Positions 25,401 through 36,800 of a stretch of 64,000 nucleotides of DNA are shown in pieces. Under the pieces are notes generated by a model. That model made no database searches. It saw only the letters and a program-made list of their open reading frames with translations, and was not told the DNA's origin. The position numbers and the translations under genes are program-made. Origin of the DNA: Halisarca cf. caerulea. Lineage: Eukaryota > Porifera > Demospongiae > Chondrillida > Halisarcidae. Each line of letters begins with the position of its first letter. Positions within the stretch are counted from its first letter, which is position 1. The stretch spans positions 50,701 to 114,700 of the forward strand of contig CAUJGJ010000329.1 in NCBI GenBank assembly GCA_963170055.1, read 5' to 3'.

Positions 25401-28400
25401 GGTATTGTAACAGTGTTCTCGCCAGCCCTTTTAAGCAGGGCAGGCCACCCTCCTTAAATTTTGGCTTAAACAATTTTTTATTTAAGTAGAGTCATTTCTT
25501 CTTTATTCAGGTATTTTGAGTCGATAGATTAGGTAAAACTAACACTGTGCATATCATATACTTTGAGCGAATTTCCCTCATTACAAGATCATACTCAAAT
25601 AATATAGAAGTGAAACCATCATATGGCAGCTGTGCACTAGCCTACTACTGGCTTATGCAAATTTAATGCCACCCTCTTTCATTTTTTTCTCTGGTGACCT
25701 CCCTGATTGTAATGTGTGAACTGTGGACAGTGGTTGTCCCACACTGCAGTGAATGCTGTACAAACAAGTATACAGTGGACTCTCCCAAATGTACGGACAC
25801 ATTTTCTGTAATAAACCTCTCTACAAAGGCCAAGACTTGCAGTACCAAAATATGCCCTCTCTATAGTTCTAATACATTTTAAACCTCTCAAAGAGGACAA
25901 CCTCCGTACAAGTACAAATAGAGCTGTCCCAATGTGTCCTTTATTGAGAGGTTCCACTGTACAGAACACGGTCTTCCATGACATGTAACATGTATCTGCT
26001 CTAATATTGCAGAGATGCTCAGGATCGTGGACTGCCTGTTTCATTGTTTGAACGATATTGGAATATGCTCTCGAAAAATGATCAACAACAACTGCCGAAA
26101 GAAATTACCCTTACCATGCTTACTAATCAATACCGCATGGTATGTACCTTTAAGTACATGCAGTGTCCCCATCATGTGTGTATGATAATTATCACTAGAG
26201 TATGCTCTAGTATGCTCTAGTATGCTCTAGTATGCTCTAGTATGCTCTAGTATACTCTAGTATGTTCTCAATAAATATGTGAATGGTTTACAAATTTATC
26301 TATTGACAGTGTTTGCATGTAAAATACATATAGTATTTCTTATACTTTATCACTCATTTTGCTGTGTATCCATCAAAGATTTTCCCAACATGATTGGTAT
26401 CAAAAGTTCATATTTAATCCTGCCTTGACTATTCTGTCTAATGCTTTCTCCAGCACCCTGACATATGTGATGTGGTATCCAACGTGTTCTATGACAACCA
26501 GCTTACAACAGATGAAAGTGTACGTGTAGGGTATAGAGAATTTGTAAGGAAGAACAAATACCTCCGAAGATTCTGGGGTGGTGAGAAACCACTCCGGTTC
26601 TACCATGTGGCTGGTGCGGAGTCTCTGCAGCCTACAAGTGACAAGACTGTAGCACACCAGTCCAAGTATAATCCAGAGGAGGCCAGATGTGTGGTCAGTC
26701 AACATACTAAGTACTGTTATGTATAGTAGATCTCAAGTTTTCAGACTGTAATACTTCCAACTGGCGTTGGAAACATGCAATTGGATTTGGAAATGTTTAA
26801 AAATGCAGTCTGGTGAAGAGAATCTCTCATTTGGTGTACCCTATATACTTGAACAGGCTATGGGCTCCCACTAGTACATGTTTGGTCACGGGACATTTGC
26901 TACTAGGTTGACTGAAAGAACCTTCATCTTGGACCCTTTCATTCACATTTGGAGTAGAAGTTATATGACTGAACGTGTCCTGGCTGGAAGCCCATAGCCT
27001 GTCTGAAAAGGGCAAGTTGCAATGTACTTCAGCTGTGGGTGATGACCCACAGCACATGCAACTCTCTTCACATGCAAGACTGCATTTCTGAAAGCTCCAA
27101 AATCCAATCAGATCTTCCCAGTGTTAGGCTAGTACATTGTATGCATGGATCAAAATGCAACAGCTTGCACTATAGCTTCTGTCACACTGTTATACAGGTA
27201 CAACTGGCAAATAACTTTATAAACATAGAGGGGACACCTGCAAAGTCCCTAGCAATCATGACACCCTACAAAGGACAAAAAAGGGAGATTGAGCAACTGA
27301 TGAAGGACTGGGCTGAAAGCCCAAAGGTTTTCACAATACATGAAAGTCAAGGTGATTAAATGCTGTGGTTCTAAAGACTTGGTGATTGTGTGTGCCTATT
27401 CGATGTATTTGTGTAGCTTAGACTTTAAAGGTAGTGTTCAATGACCGTTCTAACCTCCTCCCTCTACACAGCAGAATAATACTCTACCATGGAATGGCTG
27501 ATTGCACATGGGTTATACAGACCTATAGAGTCAACAATTACTATGCTATGCATATGGCCTTGTTGCTTTGATCATTGTTAAAAATGCAGGATTTTGCATT
27601 TGTTATGATATACAATGTCTTTGCCATGTTACGGCTTGCTCCCATACCCTACTATGGATGTAGTGATGTTACATTATTTCTTTTGCCTTTGTCTCATTCA
27701 ATGTATGGCAACAACCATCTTCTCTTGACTCTCAGTGTTTGGCACATTCTGAACCAATACACCTTTACTGAAATTGGACCCTGATCACAGAAGGGAAATC
27801 TTCATGCCCCTCTTCATTGTATTCCATTGCTGAGATATGAGTGCTCTTTGAGAGGTCAACTGAGCACAGCCCTAGTACAGTGGTTGAATGAACCATTACA
27901 TGTTACTAGCAATGTACACTGTACATTGGTACATATAGATCTTATCTATTTCTAATCAACAAACACATGATATAGTATACGGTTCCCATTGTACAACACA
28001 TCCCATGTATATAACTTAAAACTGGGTAGCAGTCAAATTAGCAGTCAAATTAGCGTAAAACCCAGGCCCTCTTATTAAGAGGGTCCGGGTTTTACGCTAA
28101 TTTGATACATTTTCTTCAGATCTGTGATTTAGTTTTAATATAATGTAGGACTGAATGCCTGTCCATGCTGTATAATTCATCACTGCCCAGCACAGGACAG
28201 TCCTTAGGCAGATTTAGCATGCAACATAGATTGATGTGGCACTCATGCCTAACCTAAAACATGTGTTTTATATTTCGTACAATAGGAGATGAATATGATG
28301 TTGTGATCCTGTCACTGGTACGATCATTGCCCGAGGACGAATGTAATGTCAGCGTGTGTGATCTCAGGTGGCTGCGAGAGAACTTGGGATTTGTGACAGA

Positions 28401-29627
28401 TTGTCATCAGATATGTGTGGCCTTGTCAAGAGCAAGATATGGTCTTGCTATAGTTGGTTAGTTACCAGATGTACGAACAATGCATTATCATCTACACAGT
28501 GGGACCTCACAAATACAACACCTTGTTAATCTGATCATATTCTGACAGTAGCAAACTGCATACTCCCATGCAGAATCATTCTCGGGGGACTTGATATTCT
28601 GAGAAACTCAATCTACAATCTGGCATGAAGAGGTTGCCAATCTTCACTCATTAGGTAGTATAGTTAGGCATATTTTCCTCTGCACTTTTCCTTGCAAGGG
28701 AGTGTGCACAGTTAGCCATGTTTGTGACATCATTGATGTGACCGTCAGCTTTTCATGCATGTGATGCCTTGGTAATCTGGGTGCAAGGACTGTGTTCCGG
28801 CCAGAATGTCTTGCATTACATGGTAGGTATATACTTTACTGAACCATAGTACAGTAGGTACTCCACTGAACCATTGTACAGTAGGTATACTCCACTGAAC
28901 CATTGTACAGTAGGTATACTCCACTGAACCATTGTACAGTAGGTATATATACTCCACTGAACCATTGATACAGTAGGTGCTCCACTGAACCATTGTACAG
29001 TAGGTGCTCCACTGAGCCATTGTACAGTAGGTGCTCCACTGAACCATTGTACAGTAGGTATATATACTCCACTGAACCATTGATACAGTAGGTGCTCCAC
29101 TGAACCATTGATACAGTAGGTGCTCCACTGAACCATTGTGCAGTAGGTGCTCCACTGAACCATTGTACAGTAGGTGCTCCACTGAACCATTGTGCAGTAG
29201 GTGCTCCACTGAACCATTGTGCAGTAGGTGCTCCACTGAACCATTGTACAGTAGGTGCTCCACTGAACCATTGTGCAGTAGGTGCTCCACTGAACCATTG
29301 TACAGTAGGTGCTCCACTGAACCATTGTACAGTAGATGCTCCACGGGACCATTGTACGGTAGGTGCTCCACTGAACCATTGTGCAGTAGGTGCTCCACTG
29401 AACCAGGCAAAATCATAATCTTGCATACAAGTTTGATGCATGTTTAATAATTATGAACTTTTTCCGTATTGTTACTAGGTAACGCCATCATCCTTAACAT
29501 GGATGAAACTTGGTCAAAGCTGATTACTGAACACTACAAGAAGAGGAGGTGCTACTGCAACTTTGATCCCTCTCTCCTTCCTCCCATTCCACCGGAACAG
29601 CAGCAACAAGCAGGTCAACAGCAGTGA
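4183..29627 (+). CDS. HELZ2: HELZ2-like protein: helicase - RNB ribonuclease - helicase (5' partial)
   Basis: I join 17 exons: 4183-4341, 4689-4838, 7250-7446, 9417-10371, 11372-11531, 11627-11892, 12220-12301, 16803-20640, 21396-21502, 22592-22783, 23848-24003, 24734-25307, 26013-26139, 26454-26693, 27198-27351, 28286-28456 and 29479-29627 (stop TGA 29625-29627). All introns are GT-AG, every phase matches, and the total is 7,677 nt or 2,558 residues. The order, a UPF1/MOV10-type SF1 helicase, an RNB domain and a second SF1 helicase, is that of vertebrate HELZ2, an interferon-regulated exoribonuclease and nuclear-receptor coactivator of about 2,650 residues or more. The N-terminal zinc-finger region is not visible and would lie upstream of the retrotransposon. 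Orthology versus membership of an expanded HELZ2-like family cannot be settled here. Role inferred: RNA unwinding and 3'-5' decay. Confidence 0.88.
4342..4688 (+). repeat. Intron with CA microsatellites and a shared cassette
   Basis: CA tracts occupy about 4419-4498 and 4524-4626. Between them 4498-4526 reads AATTTACTGCAATTGCTTTG then TATTAGCACAC; the same block recurs, inverted, at 9095-9121 and 9287-9313, and in diverged form at 44945-44970. Confidence 0.85.
4689..4838 (+). CDS. HELZ2: HELZ2-like exon; low-complexity repeat copy 2
   Basis: This is a 150-nt symmetric exon (phase 0-0) between GATGTAG| and CAG|GTATGT. It encodes 50 residues resembling those of exon 4183-4341 along most of their length. 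Symmetric phases mean it can be duplicated or skipped without shifting the frame. No known domain was recognised. Confidence 0.72.
4839..7249 (+). other. HELZ2-like intron, 2.4 kb
   Basis: No exon with acceptable splice sites and phase was found. The only clear structure is the hairpin element at 6463-6560. Confidence 0.6.
6463..6560. mobile_element. 98-bp hairpin MITE-like element
   Basis: The left arm AGTTACAGTACGGTCAAGTG is mirrored by CACTTGGCGGTACTGTAACT at the right end, and the match continues inward through TGCATTGGC / GCCAATGCA. It is a near-perfect palindrome with a small loop, typical of a non-autonomous DNA transposon. Confidence 0.7.
7250..12301 (+). CDS. HELZ2: HELZ2-like helicase 1 (SF1, UPF1/MOV10 type), motifs I-IV
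   Basis: The exons are 7250-7446, 9417-10371, 11372-11531, 11627-11892 and 12220-12301. The first carries [16 protein letters not shown], which resembles the segment just before the helicase core in MOV10/HELZ proteins. Motif I is GPFGTGKT (9919-9942, visible residues 337-344), motif [12 protein letters not shown] (10276 on, residue 456), motif III GDHLQ|TGPE across an intron, and motif [19 protein letters not shown]. Exon 12220-12301 ends just before motif V, which is completed by the next exon ([13 protein letters not shown]). ATP binding and hydrolysis residues are intact, so this half is expected to be a working RNA helicase, unlike a degenerate duplicate. Confidence 0.9.
7607..7809. mobile_element. 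TACGGTA-family MITE
   Basis: The ends TACCGTACTGTCCGAAATTT and AAATTTTGGACAGTACGGTA are inverted repeats with few mismatches. The body is rich in TTTCGCGAAT/ATTCGTGAA pieces. Related copies are at 47362-47565 and 55080-55299. Confidence 0.8.
8934..9360 (+). repeat. Large TG microsatellite with a duplicated cassette
   Basis: Long TG runs are interrupted by an ordered set of non-TG islands (TGCATGTCTGTGTGTGGTGAG, a TATG step, TTGCA, then GCTAATACAAAGCAATTGC). The whole set occurs twice in tandem about 190 bp apart. Confidence 0.85.
10372..11371 (+). other. HELZ2-like intron, 1.0 kb
   Basis: It starts with an imperfect TG/CATG-rich tract (about 10390-10625). I see nothing else that I can name. 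Confidence 0.6.
12575..12880. other. GC-rich insert with hairpins and promoter-like motifs
   Basis: It contains a perfect short hairpin GGGCCGCCGGAAGGCGGCCC (12589-12608), an ETS-like CACCGGAAGTG, a TA run, and AACATGGCGGAC followed by 15 open codons and a donor-like CGGTAAAA. The end is a hairpin (12816-12875) whose arms are AAGCGATTCGAGTTT and AAACTCGAATCGCTT. It may be a captured first exon/promoter or a transposon. No product is recognised. Confidence 0.45.
13910..14090. mobile_element. Diverged TACGGTA-family MITE
   Basis: It shares GCTAATTTTTCACAGGAC at the left and, in reverse, the GGACCAGTCCC and GGCTGTAATTC segments seen in the copies at 47.4 and 55.1 kb. The ends are eroded. Confidence 0.5.
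16803..20640 (+). CDS. HELZ2: HELZ2-like large exon: end of helicase 1 plus RNB ribonuclease domain
   Basis: This single 3,838-nt exon starts with motif V ([16 protein letters not shown]) and motif VI ([16 protein letters not shown]), then a linker, then an RNB domain. The RNB start reads [16 protein letters not shown]. By spacing with RNase II (Asp201, 207, 209, 210) the four acidic positions are D1065, T1071, D1073 and D1074 of the visible protein, so one is Thr. The closing RNB motif [14 protein letters not shown] keeps the Arg pair. The exon ends at TTGAG|GTGAGA. If that donor is ignored, a TGA follows at 20642, which would make a truncated helicase-RNB protein. I prefer splicing because the next exon fits in phase. 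Confidence 0.9.
20641..21395 (+). other. HELZ2-like intron with a possible TACGGTA-type element
   Basis: About 20693-21005 ends in GCGTATACGGTA and has AATTTTCACAGG and AATCCGTGAAAA inside, like the TACGGTA family. I see nothing else. Confidence 0.45.
21396..21502 (+). CDS. HELZ2: HELZ2-like short linker exon joining RNB and helicase 2
   Basis: This 107-nt exon lies between CTGCAG| and AGTG|GTTAGT. It takes a 2-base carry-over from 20640 and passes one base to 22592, so it is the piece that makes the two halves read through. Without it the splice 20640 to 22592 would give an immediate stop. It encodes [20 protein letters not shown] and a Pro/Arg-rich end. It is too short to stand out as an ORF by length alone. 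The evidence is phase and splice sites only. Confidence 0.72.
21503..22591 (+). other. HELZ2-like intron with CA microsatellite
   Basis: A CA tract lies at about 22358-22437, flanked by ACATGCACAC-type purine-pyrimidine alternation. No exon was detected. Confidence 0.6.
22592..29627 (+). CDS. HELZ2: HELZ2-like helicase 2 (SF1, UPF1 type), C-terminal half
   Basis: Eight exons encode a second full SF1 core: Q-motif region [12 protein letters not shown], Walker A GPPGTGKS split by the 22784-23847 intron after GPP, the CGPSNKSVD motif Ia, [10 protein letters not shown] (motif II), [10 protein letters not shown] (III), [16 protein letters not shown] (IV), [33 protein letters not shown] (V) and [15 protein letters not shown] (VI). 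The protein ends in a Gln-rich tail ([12 protein letters not shown]). The motif set is intact. The CGPSNKSVD wording is, from memory, typical of the C-terminal HELZ2 helicase. Confidence 0.92.
22784..23847 (+). other. Intron splitting the second Walker A motif
   Basis: It contains an inverted-repeat element at 23203-23328 (TTTTGGGTTGGACAATTT against AATTGTCCGACCCAAAA). No exon was seen. Confidence 0.6.
23203..23328. mobile_element. Short inverted-repeat element
   Basis: The 17-bp arms TTTTGGGTTGGACAATT and AATTGTCCGACCCAAAA differ at one position. It is about 126 bp and MITE-like. Confidence 0.55.
25773..25959. mobile_element. pogo/Tigger-like MITE with TA duplication
   Basis: The ends are TA|CAGTGGACTCTCCC and GAGAGGTTCCACTG|TA, with internal AAAGGCC and AAGAGGAC. 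The structure matches the copies at 44589-44771 and 52902-53085. Confidence 0.8.
26201..26260 (+). repeat. 10-bp tandem repeat (TATGCTCTAG)
   Basis: There are five exact copies and a sixth with one change (TATACTCTAG), in the intron after exon 26013-26139. Confidence 0.9.
27352..28285 (+). other. HELZ2-like intron with a 61-bp hairpin
   Basis: Apart from the hairpin at 28045-28105 nothing was recognised in this 0.9 kb. Confidence 0.6.
28045..28105. mobile_element. 61-bp hairpin element
   Basis: The arms TCAAATTAGCGTAAAACCC and GGGTTTTACGCTAATTTGA are exact complements, and the inner GGCCCTCTTA / TTAAGAGGGTCC continue the stem. TCAAATTAGC is also repeated directly just before the left arm. 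It is likely a MITE or solo terminus. Confidence 0.75.
28823..29404 (+). repeat. Minisatellite, about 21 copies of a 27-bp unit
   Basis: The units share CCACTGAACCATTG and CAGTAGGTGC, with 29- and 34-bp variants that insert TATA or TATATA. The unit length is a multiple of three, which opens spurious long frames on both strands. The repeat lies in the last HELZ2-like intron. Confidence 0.95.
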
Positions 29628-30655
29628 CCATGCAAGATTTAATATTAAGAAAGCAGCTTGTTACCAACATCTACATAATAAAATCATTTATATACATTTA
29701 TATAGTATAATGCTGTATATTAGGACAGGTACATATATTTGGTGCACATATTATATTATTTAGTTTATTTTTCTAGATTATCACCAGTACTATATTATAT
29801 ATAATTATTATATTCTTATATTATTTGTGAATTTGTCAAAATTCAATGTGTGCATATAGTGAAACCTCTCTGCTCTGAGCCTCTGTAACTTGGCCACACA
29901 TCGATGCATGTGCATATGGGCCTAAATTTAACTGGCCATCCTGTCTAGTCCCGGAGGGACCCCACATGTACATTGGAGTAGACCTGTTCCAGTGGCCACC
30001 TCTCACAAGCTCTAATCTAGCTGGTCAAATTCTCCTACAGTTCTTAGGGTGGCCAGATTATTGAATATGATAATTATTATGGTTCCTAAATCTACACATA
30101 TTATACAATAGATGTATATTGTACACTATTGTATTAGGGGGGCATACTCCTTCAGCACAAGGCTGGTATGTGCATGTCAAAATTAAAGTACCTATTTCAT
30201 GAATTCATGTGCATAATAATACAGAGTGCGGAATTAAGGGCTGTATATTAAATATTATTACTGGAAAGATTATCCATGGAGATTTTGTGTACTTCGCATT
30301 CACATTGGATGGAAAGTGCTCCTCTGTCCTGCAGAATACACGTGTACATGTGTAAAATGCACAATTGACACAACATTAGCAATTTATACTAAAGAAAATA
30401 AGTACACACATACATACACTGGTACAGTATATGCCTGCCTAAGTCCACCTGCACACACACACACACACCATTCAAATTCAAATTACCTTGACTGTATACC
30501 AATGTGTAAACTGTGAATAAAACAACTCAGTACATAATACAGTATAAAAGACAGGTGCAGTGCACAACCCTATGGTGTACCATTGAGTGGAGAGCAGTAT
30601 GCACAGTGCTTCTGGTTAAAATGGGTGGGCCTACAAAACCAATTCCTCGGTGTTG
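29628..30655. other. Convergent intergenic region between HELZ2-like and IQCH-like genes
   Basis: The two genes end tail to tail here. The region is AT-rich. About 29860-30060 begins AGTGAAACCTCTCTGC, which resembles one Tigger-type end. A short CA run is at 30453-30468. Confidence 0.6.
29677..29682 (+). terminator. Poly(A) signal for the HELZ2-like gene
   Basis: AATAAA lies 50 bp after the stop codon at 29625-29627, in AT-rich sequence. It is the nearest canonical signal. Confidence 0.65.
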
Positions 30656-30820
30656 TCATATTTCAATGCTTTCGGCAATCTTGTTGAGTTCAAAGGAAAC
30701 ATCCTATCATAGACGGAGGAGAGATGTTACTATTTGGTAATACAATACTGCAGCACGTACATGGCGAGATATACTATAGGAATGCAAGATTACTCACGCA
30801 CACATGCATGCATGCACGCA

Positions 30821-30852
<32 letters not shown>

Positions 30853-33800
30853 CACCTTGTAGTTAGTGAGAGTGTCTTTGGATACTGCTACTTCCTCGTG
30901 AATTATGGACAGGGAATTGGCCATTGTAGTCAGTGACTTAGCCAGTGTGGTCTCTACACAGCTGTAAGACAGAGAAAGTTTTGCTCACATACTGCATACA
31001 GAGGTGGTATACACACAGTATGTACATCATAGTGTTCACCCACACATGTACGTACATCATTCCCATGTGCCTCCTGTCACTGCCGTCTGGAATGGTGAAT
31101 ACACAGCCAACATTGTCCTGGAGAAGAAATGAAAAATCATACCATATACTGCAAAGTACGTATGTGCACATGTGGCACACAGACAAATAATAGTACACAA
31201 AAATACAGACACTGGCAGTCTGCCAAACATTACAGCCCCAGAAAAAAATGAATTTCTTCAACTTTTCTATACTTATCAGTACTGTTCAGCTGTATATACG
31301 TACGTATGTACGACAGATTATCTAAGCAAACTGTACACATGTATGGATGTATGCAATATATGCAGATTCACAATACAGTAAAACAGGATACATTGATATT
31401 GTGTACTCAACATAAAAGCTTCTTTCTACAGTACCTTACCTGTGTGTTGTAGCCAATGAGATGAGCCTTGCAGAGGTGGAGGAATACACTGTACTGGATC
31501 ATTGACAGACTCTCGTGAAATAGTTGTGTGCTCATCACTGCAAATCTTGGCTGAATAGAGAGGTAAATTATCCTCACATATGTATGTACATGTACAATCA
31601 CTGAAGAGTGCATGCTTGTGGCCAATAACCCTAGCTAATAGAACTACTGGTATTACATGCACCCAGATGCCATAAGGTTGAGACGTTCAAGTGCATGTGC
31701 ATGTGCATAAGTGCGGACAATGGTATCGTCTGTGGTAGTTGATGGTCAGCACCTTGCAATCTAAGAGCATGTAATTCACCAGCCAACTTGACTGTGTGCA
31801 TTAATGTGTCCAGACGCAATACAGTTACTGTACATGAAATGAGGTTATATACATGTAAGTATATACAGTCAAACCTCGCTAGTGAGTACACCTGGGGACC
31901 CTCCAAATTGCTACTCACTATCAGTAGTACTTGCTAACCATGTAGATTAGTATTATGGGTTATAAGCTGGGGTATCACATCCTTGTACTTCCTAACCAGG
32001 TATTACTCATTAACAGTGTTCTTACTAACGAGGTTCTACTGTACGTATGAATACAAATGTGGTACAGTGTACAAAGAATGCGTACATACTTATGTGTGTG
32101 TTGTATGCATGTACTTACTTGAGGTTGGCAATTTAGATCAAGGATATTGAATGCTCCATCATCCCACGAGAAAGTGCCCTCAGTGACTTGGACCAGAAGA
32201 CAGTACATACTCTGGCAAGTACTCATGCCAATATCGAGATCCACAGCCCATAGATCTTGCTCCAGCTGCCAATGAAAAGTATGGCATACATACTGTATAG
32301 GCACAATTTACACACCAGATAAATGTTTGTGTAGTATGTACGTACACACACATGTATGTATATACTGTACACACTTGCCATACACACTCACAGTGTCTGG
32401 AGATATAAATGTCACAAAGTCCACAGAAACATGGCCAATGACTCCCCTCTCCTGAAGTGCAGATGCTACTTTGCTAACTTCCTCAGTCAAGTGTGAAAGA
32501 CAGATGGAAGTCTGGGGTACAGACACACCCCACTTCCAAAATGGCCGAGGGTTAACCTGGTCAGCTGTGCTCAGAATAGTTCCCACTCCATCGGGCTCCA
32601 TAAGCAAGTTAACAGTGATAGCAGTGACACTGTCAGGAGGTGGGCAGGCCTGGATCACTCCCCCTGTCTTCTTCATCTCCTCAAGGAAAACTGTCCATGT
32701 TGGAAATCTGAAGGAGTCAACCATTTTAGTGTGCTTTTCAAGCACTACTGGGAGCTCTTCAGTAATCCTACTAGTTGCTACTTCCTGGACCCATTTTTGA
32801 CTCCATTCTGCTCCGTACCTCTCACTCTCTTTCAAGAGCCACTGATAGCAGGGCAGGTGGGCCAGCACGTCACAGTAGGCGATGCACTGGCCATGTATGC
32901 TATTGTTCAGCTTGAAGCACCATCTCTGGACAGTGAGATGGTTGGCTATGAGTTGGGACAATCGATGCATGACTTGTCCTTCACCGAACACATCCAGGGA
33001 TGATGGAGGGATAGGTACCTGAAAGTATGTAGCCACACAAAATTCACACTTATCATCTGTGGGATATTGTGAATATTCATATCACTACGTGCATTATGAT
33101 TGTACATACATGCATGCACCAGGGCCTAGCTGCATTGCTAGCGTATACACATACTGTAATACTATGTACATACACAGTGAAGGCCTTCAGAGTCAAACTC
33201 ACAGAAATCAGGAGAGTTCTTCGCATTGGACCATACGTACATACGCATGTACGTATTATGTACACAGTATTCCAAAAGTCTAAAAACTGTCCTGACTGAA
33301 TCAATCATCTCTACATGATCTACGTATATACGTATGTGTCTGATTCACACATAAAGTATGTAACTCGTCAATGACGTTTCTCAACTGGGTGAGTAGGTAA
33401 TGTATGCCTGTAAGTACATACAGTATGTACGTACGTATGTAGATAGGTTCACTAAGGTAAATTTTGGATGTGCGTACATACGTACGTACATATGTATGTA
33501 CATATATATGTACATAGATTTCGCTCTAAAAACTTACCCACGACACACTACCAGAGGCTAGCTACACCTGTAGTTTTCTATACACAAGTACATAAGAAGG
33601 AAATAGAATTATTCCATACTCACGTCTGCTTCACTGAACAGCTTCAAAGCCCCGGCCGTCTTGGTGGAGTACAGGCGTACACTATGGGGATCTGTACCCA
33701 ACACAGGAACATCCAGTTCATCTGCAAGAGCTAAGTCACTTTCAGACATAACACCTGGGACAATGTATGCATCCTTTCCCTTTATCAGATTCTTGAGTCT

Positions 33801-36800
33801 AGCAATAGTTCTTGGGCTGTAGAGTAGAACAGCTGACAAGTGGAGATTTTTAACTGCAAAAATCTTGTAATTTTCAGGAGTGATGAAGGTCAGTCTACAC
33901 TTCATGTGTTCCATAGAGGTGTCCTGGTTGGGAAGGAGCAACAGCTTACAGTAGTACTCCTTCAGCTCATCAGAGACCTCAACAGGTGAGATGTAAATAA
34001 TTTCCATGTTGGGGTTATTTAGACTCCCAATACGTCCAATTTGAGCATTTTCTTGACTTCTAAAGTGATCAGCTTGAGACCTCAGTCCTTCAGCAGATCC
34101 TACATGTTCCAAAACAGGTGCACTAACATAGACACCAAAATTGCACAACAAGTGTGTACTGTACATGATTACAATATGTTTCACAAGCATACATACCATA
34201 GTATGCTATACCATCTATATGGTATCAGATATCTGCTATGTACATACAAATGGTTGCTACAACAAAAGGAAAACACATAGTGAATGTATACGATTAACTA
34301 AATAGGCATCACACGAAAATGGGCAGACACGCATGTATGCACATATTTACTCTGCACCTAGTGGAGCCTATCAAACCAACCTAAGGATGGTACATGAATG
34401 ACAACATGGGGCAAAGTCTTGTAGGCAGTCCATCTCCTCTGAAGTTCGTTTGACCTCCTCATGAAGTTGATACGCTCTTTGGCACGTTTTGCCTTCAGCT
34501 GTTCCTTCACACCACGGGCCTTCAAGTGGAGCAGCCAGGCGGTAGAAATGACACCTGCTGCCCATTTCCTCTTTCTGTACGTTTTGTATTCCTGTACCTT
34601 TCTGAACATTCGAAAAGTTGCTTGAATTTTAGCAGCAGCTACATTGCGACCCCCTGCACCCTTGAACCGTCTACCAGGGGTTTTCAGAAGATGCTCAACT
34701 TCCCTGGAATTGACCATGCACTCCAGTAAATCCTGTAAACAGTGGAGAGCACCAATGAGGGAACAACAAGTACATAGATGTTTAAGGCATGCATACTGTA
34801 CATACTGTGATGTGCCATGTACAGTACAAACAAATGAATGATGTGAAGTGCATATGCGTATGTATGTATGTGTGTATGTGTGTATGGACGAATGTACGTA
34901 TGTACAACATGTATACGTACGTATGTATACATGTTGTACGTATGTTCAGGTCAGAGGTTATAATCAGCAAACAAGTGCAATATATTCCCTAGACATATTT
35001 TAGGACATGCTCAAGCTTGTACAACTACACTTTGAATAAAATGCATATGGTGTAGTGGGGAAAATTGTGACCAAATAATATTTGGGAATTTTAAGAACGA
35101 GCAACTAGTATGCAAATATGTAACCATGGTTTGAACATTGTGCAATACACTGAGAAGGTGACCATTGCAGAATTATAAACTCAAATGTTTCTGCCCCCTC
35201 CCCCTCCACCTCCCTTCTGAAATGAAGTGATTTGCAAAATGTTTGAGTTGCCAAACTTTCAATTGACAAATATGTGGTAAACACATCTGAGGCCAATTAA
35301 CAAACAATTTGAGAAGGCTTCCATGATATATACATTCTTATCAGATGAAAGCAAATAGTTACAACCTAAAAAAGTACATTTGTATGCAGAATAATAAGAA
35401 AAGAAGACACCCTGAGCCGACACGCCTGAACATACCTGGAAGAACACTGACGTGTGCATATTGTGTTCATGCTAGTATGCAAACTACTAGTGTACCTAAG
35501 GGCAACATACGGACTTGTGCATGCAACATACCTGGTGTGTTGGTTTCAGATCAATTTCAAATCTTTCAGAAAGATGTGAGAGTTTCTCAGCACTGATGAC
35601 AATGAGTGGAATTGCATACGAGTATGCTAGCGTCTTGTATTGGTGGAGTAGCGATGCTATGCTGCAGGAGAGGAGAGGAGACGACATTCAAGCAACAGAA
35701 TCTGGCTATGAACATATAAGGCATGCATGTGGATAGATACCATAAAGACACCGTCAATATGCACATTCACATGCACTGTACGTTGATCGCTCAACCCTAC
35801 ACTAGGAATACAAATTACATGTATGTCACTGATAAAACAGGCATGCACAGACATGTATATATACATAGACAATAATTGTACTCTACAACAATACGATATA
35901 CATACGTATGTAGGTTCTACAGTATGTGGTACACACACCATGCACAGTGCTAGCAAACATACGTAATATGGTGGTGATTGATGTCATTGCAATGCAAGTA
36001 CAGTAATGCTGTTGAGAATGTATTAGCTGTACATGCATACTAATGTATTAGTTGTACATGCATACTAATGTATTAGCTGTACATACATACTAATGTATTA
36101 GTTGTACATACATACTAATGTATTAGTTGTACATGCATACTAATGTATTAGTTGTACATGCATACTAATGTATTAGTTGTACATGCATACTAATGTATTA
36201 TGTAGTTGTACATGCATACTAATGTATTAGCTGTACATGCATACTAATGTACATAAGTACATTCACCTTTCCCACTTGTCTCCATTCTTATGCTTGAACT
36301 TGGTGAACTCTACATTGTCCTCTGCTGCAACACCTTTGTGAATGGTGATGTAGCATTCTTCCCCGGGGGGAGGGGGTCCTGCGAGGGCAGCAGTCAGAAC
36401 ACTGGTAGTTGTGGGTGCTGCTGAATCTGGTGATTTCCTAGCAAGTGTATCGGGACCAGGGGGAGTGGTAGAACTGCCACACACAGGGTTAGGATCCACC
36501 TAACCAAGGAAGGAAACCACCTATATAGCATACACTACACATATGTATAGTACATATCTACACATACATATATACGTAAACCATATCCACATGTACATGT
36601 GTATAACTAGTAAAGATAGACTACATGTACAAATATTATCAATGTTCATTGATTTGTATCTACATCTATTACACACGCAGCTACAAACTTTCATCCTGAG
36701 ATTAAGTTTCTGAGCAGTTGCCGTGTGTGCATTCTGTAGCTCTTCTGGTTCCCTCAAATCGAGGTGAACCAAGGGGAAGTGCTTCATATCTGCACCATCA

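Noticed and set aside
28823..29404. Regularly spaced repeat resembling a CRISPR array
   Set aside because: Units abut with no unique spacers, no cas genes are present, and the setting is an intron in an animal genome.
28745..29441. Three overlapping minus-strand frames of 187-223 codons and one plus-strand frame of repeats such as NGSVEHLLY and CSRCSTEPL
   Set aside because: They arise because the minisatellite unit is 27 bp with no stop. No splice context, start context or known domain supports a protein.
31631..31918. Minus-strand frame VLRLDTLMHTVKLAGELHAL as an extra IQCH exon
   Set aside because: Its phases do not fit either neighbour, which join directly (LNCQPQ|PRFAVMST).
32471..33003. 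Plus-strand frames of 90-109 codons
   Set aside because: They are antisense to the large IQCH exon 32392-33018, which matches its family.
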